From the NCBI GenBank assembly GCA_016795325.1, contig JAEUHY010000017.1, forward strand, positions 1 to 64,000: a stretch of DNA of 64,000 bases, written 5' to 3'. The stretch comes from Planctomycetota bacterium. Lineage in GTDB: Bacteria > Planctomycetota > UBA1135 > GCA-002686595. The stretch's first letter is position 1; every line of letters begins with the position of its first letter. The notes under the pieces are model-generated. The model had not been told where the DNA came from and made no database searches. It saw nothing but the letters and a program-made list of their open reading frames with translations. The position numbers were made by a program, and so were the translations under genes. This document shows positions 36,925 to 45,339 of this stretch, piece by piece.

Positions 36925-39162
36925 ATGACGTGGACGCTGCTCGCCGCTTTGGTGCTCGCGCTGGGCGTCGCCGCACTGGCGGCGTTCGCGCGGCGGCGCG
37001 AGCTCGCGCGCATGCAAGCGGGCGTCGTCGAACGCCAGCGCGCGGTGCGCAATGGAGCGCACCAAGCGCAGCTCAGTCAGCCCGTGATCGACCTCTCGCG
37101 CTGCCTGGGCTGCGGCGCGTGTGTCGCCGCCTGTCCCGAGGAGCGTGTGCTCGACTTGGTCCACGGCCAGGCCGTGGTGGTCAACGGCGGGCGCTGCGTC
37201 GGTCACGCGGCCTGCGAGCGCGAATGCCCGGTCGGCGCCATCACGGTCACGCTGGCGAACCTCGAGCAGCGCCGCGACGTGCCGGTGCTGACGCCCGCAC
37301 TCGAAGCGCCGCACGCGCCCGGCCTGTTCCTGGCCGGTGAGGTCACGGCGCACGCGTTGATCAAGACGGCTATCGAGCACGGCGCGCGCGTGGCCCGCGA
37401 GGTCGCAACGCGCTGCGCCTCGCCGGCGCCCGCGCTGCCCAGCGGCGACGCACCGCTCGATCTGTGCATCGTCGGCGCGGGCCCTGCGGGCCTCGCGTGC
37501 GCACTCGAGGCGAAGAAGCACGGACTGCGCTTCGTCGTGATCGACCAGGCGAGCGAGCTCGGCGGCACGGTCGCGAAGTACCCGCGGCGCAAGCTCGTGA
37601 TCACGCAGCCGGTCGAGCTTCCGCTCTACGGCGCGCTGAAGCAGACCTCGTACACGAAAGAGGAGCTCATCGCGCTGTGGCAGTCGATCGCGCGCCAACA
37701 CGAACTGCCGATCCGCGGCGGTTGCACGCTCGAATCCGTGCAGCGCTACGACGACGGGTTCGTCCTCGCGACGACGAGCGGCGAGCTGCGCGCACGGCAC
37801 GTGTGCATGGCGGTCGGGCGCCGCGGAGCTCCGAACCGGCTCGGCGTCGTCGGCGAAGAGCTGGAGAAGGTCTCGTACGGCTTGCTCGACGCGCACAGCT
37901 ACGCGGGACGCCGTGTGCTGGTCGTCGGCGGCGGCGACAGCGCGGTGGAAGCGGCGGTGGCGCTCGCGGAGCAACCGGGCGCCGAAGTCACGCTCAGCTA
38001 TCGCCGCGCCGAGTTCTTCCGCCTGCGCGGCCGCAACGAACAGCGACTGCGGGAAGCGCTCGACGCGGGTCGTCTGCAGGTCGTGCTCGACAGCGACGTC
38101 CGCGCGATCGGCGCGGAACACGTCGAGCTCGAAGTGCGCCGCGCCGACGGTCCGCAGCGGCGCCAGCTCGCCAATGACGAGGTTTTCGTGCTCGCCGGCG
38201 GCGCGCCGCCGTTTCCGCTGCTCGAGCGCGCCGGCGTTTCCTTCGATCCGACGCAGCGCCAAGCTGCGCCGCCCGCGCCGGAGCACGGCGCTGGCCTCGG
38301 ACAGGCGCTCGCCGCGGGGTTCGGCTTCGCGCTGGCCACGCTCGCGTGGGTCGCCTGGCACTACGACTACTACGGTGCGCCCGCCGAGTTGCGCGCGCTC
38401 GACCCGCGCCACAGCGAGCTGCGTCCCGGCCGCGGACTCGGCCTGGCGCTGGGACTCATCGCAACCGCGTTGATCGCGGTCAACCTGCTCTACCTCGCAC
38501 GCCGCGCGCAACGCTGGGGCGTGACCTTCGGCTCGCTGAAGACGTGGATGACCAGCCACGTCGCGACCGGCGTCTTGGCGCTGCTGTGCGCGCTGGTGCA
38601 CGCCGGCATGACGACGCGCGACAGCGTGGGCGGGCACGCGTTGTGGGCGCTCGCGGCGCTGCTCGTGACCGGCGCCATCGGCCGCTACTTCTACGCTTGG
38701 CTCCCGCGCGCCGCGAACGGCCGCGAGCTCGAACTCGAGGAAGTGCACGAGCAGCTCGCGCACATGGGCGAGCAGTGGGACAAGTCGCAGCGCGGCTTCG
38801 TCGACGAAGTCCGACGCGAGCTCTCGGAGCTCGTGCGGGCGCGCCAGTGGAACAGCTCGTTCTTCGGGCGTGTGCTCGCGCTGCTCGGCGGCCAACGTGA
38901 GCTGCGGCGCAGGCTCGCCGCACTCGCCAACGCTGGTCGCGCGCAGGGCATCGAAGCGGCGCGTGTCGACGCCACGCTGGCCTTGGCGCGGCGCGCGTAC
39001 TCGACGGCGCTCGCTGCCGCGCACCTCGAGGACTTGCGCGCGCTGCTCAGCTCGTGGCGCTACCTGCACCGCTGGGTCGCGGTGCTGATGCTCGTGTTGC
39101 TCGTCGCCCACGTCGCCTACGCCTTGATCTACGGCGAGCTCTTCGACGGGGGCGCACGGTGA
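36925..39162 (+). CDS. Ferredoxin-FAD/NAD(P) oxidoreductase fused to a membrane domain
   Basis: The 745-residue protein has, in order: an N-terminal transmembrane helix; a ferredoxin domain with CLGCGACVAACP (Cys60/63/66/70) and a second cluster motif C91-VGH-AAC97-ERE-C101, where His94 replaces one usual Cys; a thioredoxin-reductase-like FAD domain (GAGPAG, residues 183-188) with an NAD(P) site (VVGGGDSA, ~332-339); and, from ~430, several hydrophobic helices with histidines (SHVATGVLALLCALVHAG and YLHRWVAVLMLVLLVAHVAY) that could bind b-type haem. It would link NAD(P)H, FAD and Fe-S to a membrane or periplasmic acceptor. Its stop overlaps the start of the 23-haem cytochrome gene (GTGA), so that protein is the likely partner. 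It shares a core with the product at 60.4-62.6 kb. Confidence 0.87.
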   Translation: MTWTLLAALVLALGVAALAAFARRRELARMQAGVVERQRAVRNGAHQAQLSQPVIDLSRCLGCGACVAACPEERVLDLVHGQAVVVNGGRCVGHAACERECPVGAITVTLANLEQRRDVPVLTPALEAPHAPGLFLAGEVTAHALIKTAIEHGARVAREVATRCASPAPALPSGDAPLDLCIVGAGPAGLACALEAKKHGLRFVVIDQASELGGTVAKYPRRKLVITQPVELPLYGALKQTSYTKEELIALWQSIARQHELPIRGGCTLESVQRYDDGFVLATTSGELRARHVCMAVGRRGAPNRLGVVGEELEKVSYGLLDAHSYAGRRVLVVGGGDSAVEAAVALAEQPGAEVTLSYRRAEFFRLRGRNEQRLREALDAGRLQVVLDSDVRAIGAEHVELEVRRADGPQRRQLANDEVFVLAGGAPPFPLLERAGVSFDPTQRQAAPPAPEHGAGLGQALAAGFGFALATLAWVAWHYDYYGAPAELRALDPRHSELRPGRGLGLALGLIATALIAVNLLYLARRAQRWGVTFGSLKTWMTSHVATGVLALLCALVHAGMTTRDSVGGHALWALAALLVTGAIGRYFYAWLPRAANGRELELEEVHEQLAHMGEQWDKSQRGFVDEVRRELSELVRARQWNSSFFGRVLALLGGQRELRRRLAALANAGRAQGIEAARVDATLALARRAYSTALAAAHLEDLRALLSSWRYLHRWVAVLMLVLLVAHVAYALIYGELFDGGAR

Positions 39163-41228
39163 GGCTCAAGCGCATCAGCTTCTGGATCGCGACCCTGTCG
39201 CTCGCGCTCGTGCTGCTGATCGGCATCGTCGACGTGCAACGCACGTCGCCGGGCCCGGTGAGCAGTGTGCATGCGCAGCTCGAGCAACTCGACGGCGGAC
39301 AGAGTTGCTCGGCGTGCCACGGCGGTTGGTTCAGCTCGATGACCGAGTCGTGCCTGGAGTGCCACGCCGCGATCGGCGAACAGATCGAAGCGCGGCGCGG
39401 ATTGCACGGCGCGCAGCTCGAGGCGATCACGCAACGCTGCGCCACGTGCCACAGCGAGCACCACGGCGAAGGCTTCAGCATCGTCAACGACCAGAGCTTC
39501 GCGCTCGCCGGTGCGAAGAGCCGCGCCGAGTTCGACCACCAGCTCATCGGCTGGGAAATGAGCGGCGCGCACGTGGAATTGGCTTGTTCGAAGTGCCACG
39601 AGAATGCGGACCTCGCCGTGCTGCCCGAGGGCGCCGTGCGCTTCCTCGGTGAGCGCCAGGACTGCGCGAGCTGCCACGAGGATCCGCACGAAGGCCGCAT
39701 GCGCGTCTCTTGCGCCAGTTGCCACGGCCAAGAGACCTGGGAAGGGCTTCACTCGCTCGGCCACGAAGAGCGCTTGCCGCTGATCGGCGGCCACGGCGAC
39801 GTGAGCTGCCGCACGTGCCACGAGAAGGACGCGCCACGTTCGCTCGAAGCGCTCGGCGAAGCGTTGGTGAAGCCGACGCCGCGCCTGTGCGCCGACTGCC
39901 ACGAGTCGCCGCACGTCGCGAGCTTCACACGCGCCGCTGCGTTGGAAAGCGGCCGCGACGAACGAGCTGGCTGCGTCGTGTGCCATGCCGCGGAGCACGA
40001 GCTGTTCCGCGACGAACGGCTCGCGCTCTCGCCGCAGCAGCACGCGGCGTCGGGCTTCTCGCTGGGTCCGCCGCACGCCGAGCTCGAGTGCGCGTCGTGC
40101 CACGCTCCCGAACTCGCCAACTTCACGGAGCGTTATCCCGGCCGCGGACAGGAGGAGTGCAGCGCGTGCCACGCGGACCCGCACGAAGGCCAGTTCACCA
40201 CCGGACCGTTCGCCGGCGGCGAGTGCATCGCGTGCCATTCGCGGCAGCACTTCGATCCCCACGAGTTCGACCTCGACAAACATGCTCGCGCCGCGTTGCG
40301 CTTGGAGGGCGCGCACGCCGCCGCGGAGTGTTCCGCGTGCCACGAGGACCCCGAGCCGGAGCACGCACGGCAGTTCCGCGGTACGCCGAGCCAGTGCGCG
40401 GAGTGCCACAGCGATTCGCACGCGGGCTTCTTCGTCGAGCAACTGACGCAGGCGCCGCCGCCGCCGCAGAACGGCGAGTGCGCGCGGTGCCACGACAGCG
40501 AACGCTTCGCGAACGCCGAGCGCGGCTTCGACCATGCGCGCTGGACCGGCTTTCCGGTGCTCGGCGCGCACGCGCAGGCCGCCTGCGAGGCGTGCCATCC
40601 GCGGGCCGAAGTCGCCGACGAACATGGGCGCACCTTCGGAACGGTCGCCGAGCATTTCGGCGAGTTCGAGAGCTGCGCGACGTGCCATGAAGACCCGCAC
40701 CAAGGCGCCTTCGACAAGCCGCGCCATCCCAAGCGCTTCGCCGGCGAACAAAGTTGCGCACGTTGCCACGACAGCACCTCGTTCCGTGCGCTGGCGCGCG
40801 AGTTCGACCACGGACTGTGGACGCGTTTCGGGCTGGTCGGCGGCCACGAGGGCGTCGCGTGCGCTGCGTGCCACGAACCCCTGCGGCGCCCCGACGAACA
40901 CGGTCGAACGACCGCCCTCGCCGCTGGAACCAGCTGCGCCGATTGCCACGAGGACCCGCACGCGGGCCAGTTCACGCTCGAGGGCGAGAACGACTGCGCG
41001 CGCTGCCACACGAGCCTGGCGGAGTCGATGCTGCACTTCGACCACGAGCGCGACGCGCGCTTCGCGCTCGGCGACGCGCACAAGAAGCTCGACTGCGCGG
41101 CGTGCCACCACGTCGAAGAGCGCGGTGAGCTCGAGTTCGTGCGCTACCGACCGATCGCCTTCCGCTGCGTCGACTGCCACGGCGTGGGCGAGGACGTGCT
41201 GCTGCGCCGCAAGCCGCGCGTGAAGTGA
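39159..41228 (+). CDS. 23-haem c-type cytochrome, membrane-anchored
   Basis: The 689-residue protein contains 23 CxxCH haem c motifs by direct count, spread evenly from residue ~50 to the end. A single N-terminal hydrophobic segment (FWIATLSLALVLLIGIVDV) acts as signal peptide or membrane anchor. A unit recurs: CxxCHEDPH(E/Q/A)G(Q/R/A)F, CxxCH, then FDH...F.L.G(A/G)H....C..CH. It resembles doubled-CXXCH and cytochrome c7-type repeats. The product would be a periplasmic haem wire. The GTG start at 39159 lies inside the stop of the flavoprotein gene, so the two are translationally coupled and probably exchange electrons. The repeat unit is also found in the 7-haem protein at 44.6 kb. Confidence 0.95.
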   Translation: MRLKRISFWIATLSLALVLLIGIVDVQRTSPGPVSSVHAQLEQLDGGQSCSACHGGWFSSMTESCLECHAAIGEQIEARRGLHGAQLEAITQRCATCHSEHHGEGFSIVNDQSFALAGAKSRAEFDHQLIGWEMSGAHVELACSKCHENADLAVLPEGAVRFLGERQDCASCHEDPHEGRMRVSCASCHGQETWEGLHSLGHEERLPLIGGHGDVSCRTCHEKDAPRSLEALGEALVKPTPRLCADCHESPHVASFTRAAALESGRDERAGCVVCHAAEHELFRDERLALSPQQHAASGFSLGPPHAELECASCHAPELANFTERYPGRGQEECSACHADPHEGQFTTGPFAGGECIACHSRQHFDPHEFDLDKHARAALRLEGAHAAAECSACHEDPEPEHARQFRGTPSQCAECHSDSHAGFFVEQLTQAPPPPQNGECARCHDSERFANAERGFDHARWTGFPVLGAHAQAACEACHPRAEVADEHGRTFGTVAEHFGEFESCATCHEDPHQGAFDKPRHPKRFAGEQSCARCHDSTSFRALAREFDHGLWTRFGLVGGHEGVACAACHEPLRRPDEHGRTTALAAGTSCADCHEDPHAGQFTLEGENDCARCHTSLAESMLHFDHERDARFALGDAHKKLDCAACHHVEERGELEFVRYRPIAFRCVDCHGVGEDVLLRRKPRVK

Positions 41229-41277
41229 GCGCCCGAGCGCCGCGAAGCGCGGTGCGTTCCTGCGCTACGATCTCGCC

Positions 41278-41439
41278 ATGCGACTCGCGCTCCTCACCGC
41301 AGACGTCCCCCCCATTCCCGCGAAGTCGAGTTCTCCCGTCGTGTGGATCGGACTCGTCGCGCTGCTCGTCAGCGGGCTCGTTGCGATCTGGATCCTTCGC
41401 CGCAGAACGCAGCGCGATGAGCGCGACGAGCGCAAGTGA
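41278..41439 (+). CDS. Small membrane protein (53 aa)
   Basis: ATG at 41278 opens a 53-codon frame ending in TGA at 41437. The product has a short polar N-terminus, one hydrophobic helix (VVWIGLVALLVSGLVAIWIL) and a strongly charged tail (RRRTQRDERDERK). It lies between the 23-haem cytochrome and a polytopic membrane protein and overlaps the start of the latter by 23 bp. Position and topology favour a real gene, perhaps a small subunit of the redox complex, but there is no family match. Confidence 0.62.
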   Translation: MRLALLTADVPPIPAKSSSPVVWIGLVALLVSGLVAIWILRRRTQRDERDERK

Positions 41440-42340
41440 CGCTGCGGGTCCGCGCTCCGCTGCCGCAGCGGCGGTCCTGACGCCGAACGCGCTCGCGCTC
41501 GCGAGTTTCGGCTTGGCGGCGTTTCATCCGCTCGCGGCTCTGCTCGCCGGGCCGCTGCTCCTGGGAGTCCCCCACCTCCTCGGCGACCTGCGCGTGCTCG
41601 TGCTCGACGGCGCCTGGCGCGGCCGGCGAGCGGATCTCGCGCTCGTCGCAGCTGCCCTGGGCGGGATGTTGGTCGCACGCGTCGCTGGTCTGCTCTCCGG
41701 CGCCGTGCAACTCGAACTCGAACTCACGCTGGGAATCGCGGCCGTCGCGGCGGGACTCCACACCGCAGTCCGCGCAGGTTTTCCACGCGTCGCTGCGCTC
41801 GCGTTGTTCCTCGCACTCACCGCACCGTTCGCCGCCGCGCCGCAGCACAGCCTGCTCGTGCTCGGCCACCTGCACAACGTGGTCGCAGTGGTCTGGTGCT
41901 GCGCCGCACTGCGCGACACGCGCGCGCGTTGGACGCTCGGTGCGCTGTGGCTCGCGGCGCAAGCCGTGATCTTCGTTGGCGCCATCGAGCTTCCGCTCGA
42001 CGCCTCGCTGCTCGGCCTGAGCGCGCGCGATCTCGCCGAGCGACTCGCGCCGTCACTCGGCGACGTGTGGGCCGCGCGCTGGCTCAGCTCGTTCGCGTTC
42101 GCGCAGTTGTTCCACTACGCGGCGTGGATCGTCGTGCTGCCGCGCCTCGCCGGGCGCCGGCTATTCGGTGAAGCTGACTCGCTGGGCTTTGCGCTGAGCG
42201 TCGGCGCGTGCCTCGCGCTTCCCGCGGCCGCGCTGTTCGACGCCGCGGCTGCGCGCGAGCTGTACATCGGCGCCGTCTCCTTCCACGCCTGGCTCGAACT
42301 CGCGGTGCTCGCCGCGCTCTTGGGGCGCCGCCGGCTGTGA
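41417..42340 (+). CDS. Polytopic membrane protein of unknown function
   Basis: The 307-residue product has about eight to nine hydrophobic helices. Histidine-bearing motifs fall in or near membrane segments: LGVPHLLGDLRVLV, LVLGHLHNVVAVVW and FAQLFHYAAWIVVLPR. Such membrane histidines could bind metal or haem and loosely recall Brp/Blh-type proteins, but the resemblance is too weak for assignment. The ATG at 41417 is within the preceding small gene and its stop overlaps the next start (GTGA). It belongs to the electron-transfer gene run and may be an inner-membrane component. Confidence 0.75.
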   Translation: MSATSASDAAGPRSAAAAAVLTPNALALASFGLAAFHPLAALLAGPLLLGVPHLLGDLRVLVLDGAWRGRRADLALVAAALGGMLVARVAGLLSGAVQLELELTLGIAAVAAGLHTAVRAGFPRVAALALFLALTAPFAAAPQHSLLVLGHLHNVVAVVWCCAALRDTRARWTLGALWLAAQAVIFVGAIELPLDASLLGLSARDLAERLAPSLGDVWAARWLSSFAFAQLFHYAAWIVVLPRLAGRRLFGEADSLGFALSVGACLALPAAALFDAAAARELYIGAVSFHAWLELAVLAALLGRRRL

Positions 42341-42690
42341 GCATCCTCCTCGCCTGGCTCGCTGCGTTCGTCTGGACGCTGGCGCTCGAACTGCCGCTCT
42401 ACGCCTGGCGCCTGAGCGCCGCGCTCGAACACTGGCCGCGCCTCGCGCGCGTCGTGCTCACTCTGAACCTCGCCACGCATCCGCTCGTCTTTGCGCTGGC
42501 GTGGTCATTTCCCGCTGATTTTCGCGTGCTGGCGCTCGCCGAGTTGGGCGCGGCGCTGACGGAGGGGCTGCTCGCCGCGCGCCTGCTCCGGGGCCGTGCG
42601 AGCACCACTTCGTGCCTGGTCGCCAGCGCGCTCGCCAACCTCGTGTCGTGCGGCGCAGGGCTCCTGTGGGGCGCCGCAGCGGGCGCGTAA
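42337..42690 (+). CDS. Small polytopic membrane protein
   Basis: A 117-residue hydrophobic protein with three to four predicted helices (LLAWLAAFVWTLALELPLYAW, LARVVLTLNLATHPLVFALAW, VLALAELGAALTEGLLAARLL and CLVASALANLVSCGAGLLWG). It starts with GTG at 42337 overlapping the upstream TGA (GTGA). It has no recognised family. Tight coupling to the previous gene suggests that the two act together. Confidence 0.7.
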   Translation: MSILLAWLAAFVWTLALELPLYAWRLSAALEHWPRLARVVLTLNLATHPLVFALAWSFPADFRVLALAELGAALTEGLLAARLLRGRASTTSCLVASALANLVSCGAGLLWGAAAGA

Positions 42691-42862
42691 AGCCTCAGAC
42701 GGTCCATTTCTTCCGGGGACCTCGCGTGAGCCATGGCGACCGCCACGCGCCCGTGCAGTCGAACCGCTTCGGTAGTCGATACGCAGCGCCGAGGTGGAGG
42801 GGAGCGAACCGCGAGCGGAGACAGTCGGTGTCCGCCGCGCATCGAGCACCCGCCTGCGCGAG

Positions 42863-44575
42863 ATGCTCAAGAGTCGGCTCGTCTTGCTGTTCGTCGCTGG
42901 CGCTTCGTGCGCCACGGCGTGGGGTGCGCCGCAAGGCGGCCCGCCCGCACAGACGCCGGCGGAAGAGGAAGGCAACGAACTGCTCGAGCTGCGCGTCACG
43001 CACGTGCGCGGCACGAGCGTGGTCGTCGACCGCGGCGCCAACGATCTTGTGCGCGTCGGCGACCGCGTGTTCTTCCGGCCGCGCGAAGGCGGGTTGCAGC
43101 CAGGTGTTGTGACTCAGGCCGACGAACGCACGGCCGTGGTCGAGCTGCAGACAACGGGTTTCGAAGCAGCGCCTGGACTGCGCGGCTTCGTGCGCATCCC
43201 CAACGCGCGCGTTCCGGCGGCGCCGGTGCGCGCTCGGCGCAAGCCGCGCGCGAACGCCGTCGGCGAAGCGCTCGCGGACTCGAAATGGAGCAACGCGGAC
43301 GAGGACTACCGCCAGGGACAGCCGCTGCTCGCGCGCGTGCGACCGGTGCGGCCCGAGGAGCGACCGAGCGAGTACAGCGGACGCTGGTACACGACCGTGG
43401 ATCAGATCCGCAGCACGGAAGATGACCGCACCGACGCGTTCTACCGTGTCGGAGGCGGACTCAAGATCGAGAACTTCTCCGGCCGCGGCGACCGCGTCCA
43501 GATCGACGGCGAGCTCAATTACCGCAATACGGACGTGCCCGACGACGACGACCAGCGCGCCACGCGCTTTCGGCTCGATCGTTTCTCGTATTCCTGGGGC
43601 GGAACGCGTTTCGATCCGACGCGCGTCGAACTCGGGCGTTTCCTGCACAACGGCATGCCGGAATTCGGCGTGCTCGACGGCGCGGAGTGGACCACACGCA
43701 CCGGCGGCGGCGATCGCTTCGGAGTTGCGCTGGGCTTCTTGCCCGAGCCCGACCTCGATTACGAAACCGGCCGCGACTTTGCGCTCTCGGCGTTTTATCG
43801 CTGGGTGCAAGACGAGAGCGAGCGGCTCTCGGCTTCGGTCGGCTTCCAGAAGAGTTGGCACGACTCCAACGCCGACCGCGATCTGGCGGTCCTCAACCTC
43901 AGCTACTTGCCGGACGACGGCTGGAGCGTGATCAGTTCGGCCTGGATCGACATCTACACGGGAAGTGACGGACTCAAGGACCGTGGACCGGAGCTGACGC
44001 AGGCGCTCGTGAACGTGTCGCGCAGCTTGGGCACGGACACGCTGGTCGGACTGCGTGTGAGCCACGTCGCGTTGCCGCAGTTGCAGCGCCAGGAATTCGT
44101 CGTGCCGCAGCCGCTGGATTTCGTCGACGCGCACGTCGACCGCGCCTCGGTTTTCGCGCGCACGGATCTCTCGCCGCGCACTCGCGTTCGCGCGGAGGCA
44201 GGCATGTGGAGCGACGAAGAGGACTCCGGCGGCAACGCGGAGGCCGGGGTCGAGCTGTCCGAGTTGCTCTTCGAGGGCAGCTTGTTCGGCCTGGCCGCGT
44301 TCGGCGTCAACGGGCAGTTCAGCGACGCGATCGGCGGTCGCGGGTACCTGCGCGATTGGGGACCGAGCGGCGGCTGGTCCCTCGAGTACGAGCTCGCCAA
44401 CAACGACCTGGTGGGCTTCACGAGTCAAAACGACGACTTGCCCCAGCACCGTATTCGAGTTCAGTGGGATCACGTGTCGATCGAAGGTTGGAGCGTGCGG
44501 CTGAGCCTCGACACCCAAGTGTGGGACTCGGAGTACTCAGTCCTGGGCAGTCTGCACGTGAACCGGAGTTTCTGA
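42863..44575 (+). CDS. Outer-membrane beta-barrel (porin-like) protein in multihaem locus
   Basis: A 570-residue exported protein with a signal peptide (about residues 1-21). A first domain (residues ~30-110: LELRVTHVRGTSVVVDRGANDLVRVGD) is a small beta unit. From ~185 onward the sequence is long alternating beta strands with aromatic girdle residues (FYRVGGGLKIENF, RFRLDRFSYSWGGTRFD, FALSAFYRWVQ, SVIDSA-like strands) and it ends in Phe (LHVNRSF), as outer-membrane barrels do. There is no CxxCH. Its stop codon abuts the start of the 7-haem lipoprotein gene, and an 11-haem lipoprotein follows, so it is the best candidate for the barrel of a porin-cytochrome conduit. It is not obviously MtrB, so the role is inference. 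Confidence 0.78.
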   Translation: MLKSRLVLLFVAGASCATAWGAPQGGPPAQTPAEEEGNELLELRVTHVRGTSVVVDRGANDLVRVGDRVFFRPREGGLQPGVVTQADERTAVVELQTTGFEAAPGLRGFVRIPNARVPAAPVRARRKPRANAVGEALADSKWSNADEDYRQGQPLLARVRPVRPEERPSEYSGRWYTTVDQIRSTEDDRTDAFYRVGGGLKIENFSGRGDRVQIDGELNYRNTDVPDDDDQRATRFRLDRFSYSWGGTRFDPTRVELGRFLHNGMPEFGVLDGAEWTTRTGGGDRFGVALGFLPEPDLDYETGRDFALSAFYRWVQDESERLSASVGFQKSWHDSNADRDLAVLNLSYLPDDGWSVISSAWIDIYTGSDGLKDRGPELTQALVNVSRSLGTDTLVGLRVSHVALPQLQRQEFVVPQPLDFVDAHVDRASVFARTDLSPRTRVRAEAGMWSDEEDSGGNAEAGVELSELLFEGSLFGLAAFGVNGQFSDAIGGRGYLRDWGPSGGWSLEYELANNDLVGFTSQNDDLPQHRIRVQWDHVSIEGWSVRLSLDTQVWDSEYSVLGSLHVNRSF

Positions 44576-45232
44576 ATGATCCCCCACCGCAAAGCCCACA
44601 CCGTGAGCGTCCTAGCGCTGCTCTGCCTGGGCGTGGCTGCGTGCATCGCTGGGGGTCATGACCGCGCGCGCCAACGCATGTGGTGGTCCGGTCTGGGTCC
44701 GGTGCTGCCCCACGACACGTTTCCGGCGGATTGTTCGCTGTGCCACGTCGGAGAGTCGTGGACGGAGCTGGTCGACGATTTCGAGTTCGACCACGAAGCC
44801 GAAACAGGCGTGGCGCTGAACGGCGCTCACGCGGGCGCGACTTGCCTGCGTTGCCACAACGACCGCGGACCGGTCGCCGTGTTCGAGCGTCAAGGCTGCG
44901 GCGGATGCCACGAGGACGTGCACTTCGGCCGCCTGGGTTCGGGCTGCGCCACGTGCCATGTCGAGCACAACTGGTATCCGGTGGGACAGATCGAGCTGCA
45001 CCGCAACACACGTTTCCCGCTGATCGGCGTGCACGCGTCGACGGCCTGTCGGCGCTGTCACCCCGGCGCCGAAGTCGGCCAGTTCGTGCCGACGGACACC
45101 GAGTGCGTGACCTGCCATCTCTCCGACCTGCAGCGCGCGACCAACCCCAACCACATCGGGCTCGGCTGGACGCAGAACTGCGACCAGTGCCACCAGCCGC
45201 GCACCTGGAACAACGCGGAAATCGACAATTAG
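44576..45232 (+). CDS. 7-haem c-type cytochrome lipoprotein
   Basis: The 218-residue product has a lipoprotein signal peptide (LLCLGVAAC, Cys23) and seven CxxCH motifs between residues ~52 and 205. The repeat pattern (FDHEAETGVALNGAH...CLRCH, GCATCHVEHNWYP, RFPLIGVHASTACRRCH) is the same as in the 23-haem cytochrome. The ATG immediately follows the stop of the beta-barrel gene with no spacer, so they are coupled. As a lipid-anchored multihaem protein beside a barrel, it is a candidate for the periplasm-side haem subunit of a trans-outer-membrane conduit. Confidence 0.92.
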   Translation: MIPHRKAHTVSVLALLCLGVAACIAGGHDRARQRMWWSGLGPVLPHDTFPADCSLCHVGESWTELVDDFEFDHEAETGVALNGAHAGATCLRCHNDRGPVAVFERQGCGGCHEDVHFGRLGSGCATCHVEHNWYPVGQIELHRNTRFPLIGVHASTACRRCHPGAEVGQFVPTDTECVTCHLSDLQRATNPNHIGLGWTQNCDQCHQPRTWNNAEIDN

Positions 45233-45339
45233 CGCCGCGTGCTCAAGAGCGCGGTTCGGCGCTGTCGAAAAGGCACAACGAAGGGGTGGCGACGCGCGGA
45301 GGGGGCTGCGCGACGCAGACGACGAGGAGGAGCGAGGCG

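Noticed and set aside
41417..42340. Beta-carotene dioxygenase (Brp/Blh) identity for the polytopic membrane protein
   Set aside because: Only scattered membrane histidines match; the spacing and the rest of the sequence do not support it.
42691..42862. Possible riboswitch (cyclic-dinucleotide type) in the 172-bp leader before the beta-barrel gene
   Set aside because: Some short motifs (ACGCAG, ACCG/CGGT hairpin) recall such elements, and these riboswitches do control cytochromes in other bacteria, but the conserved core and GNRA loop are not there. A covariance-model search would decide.
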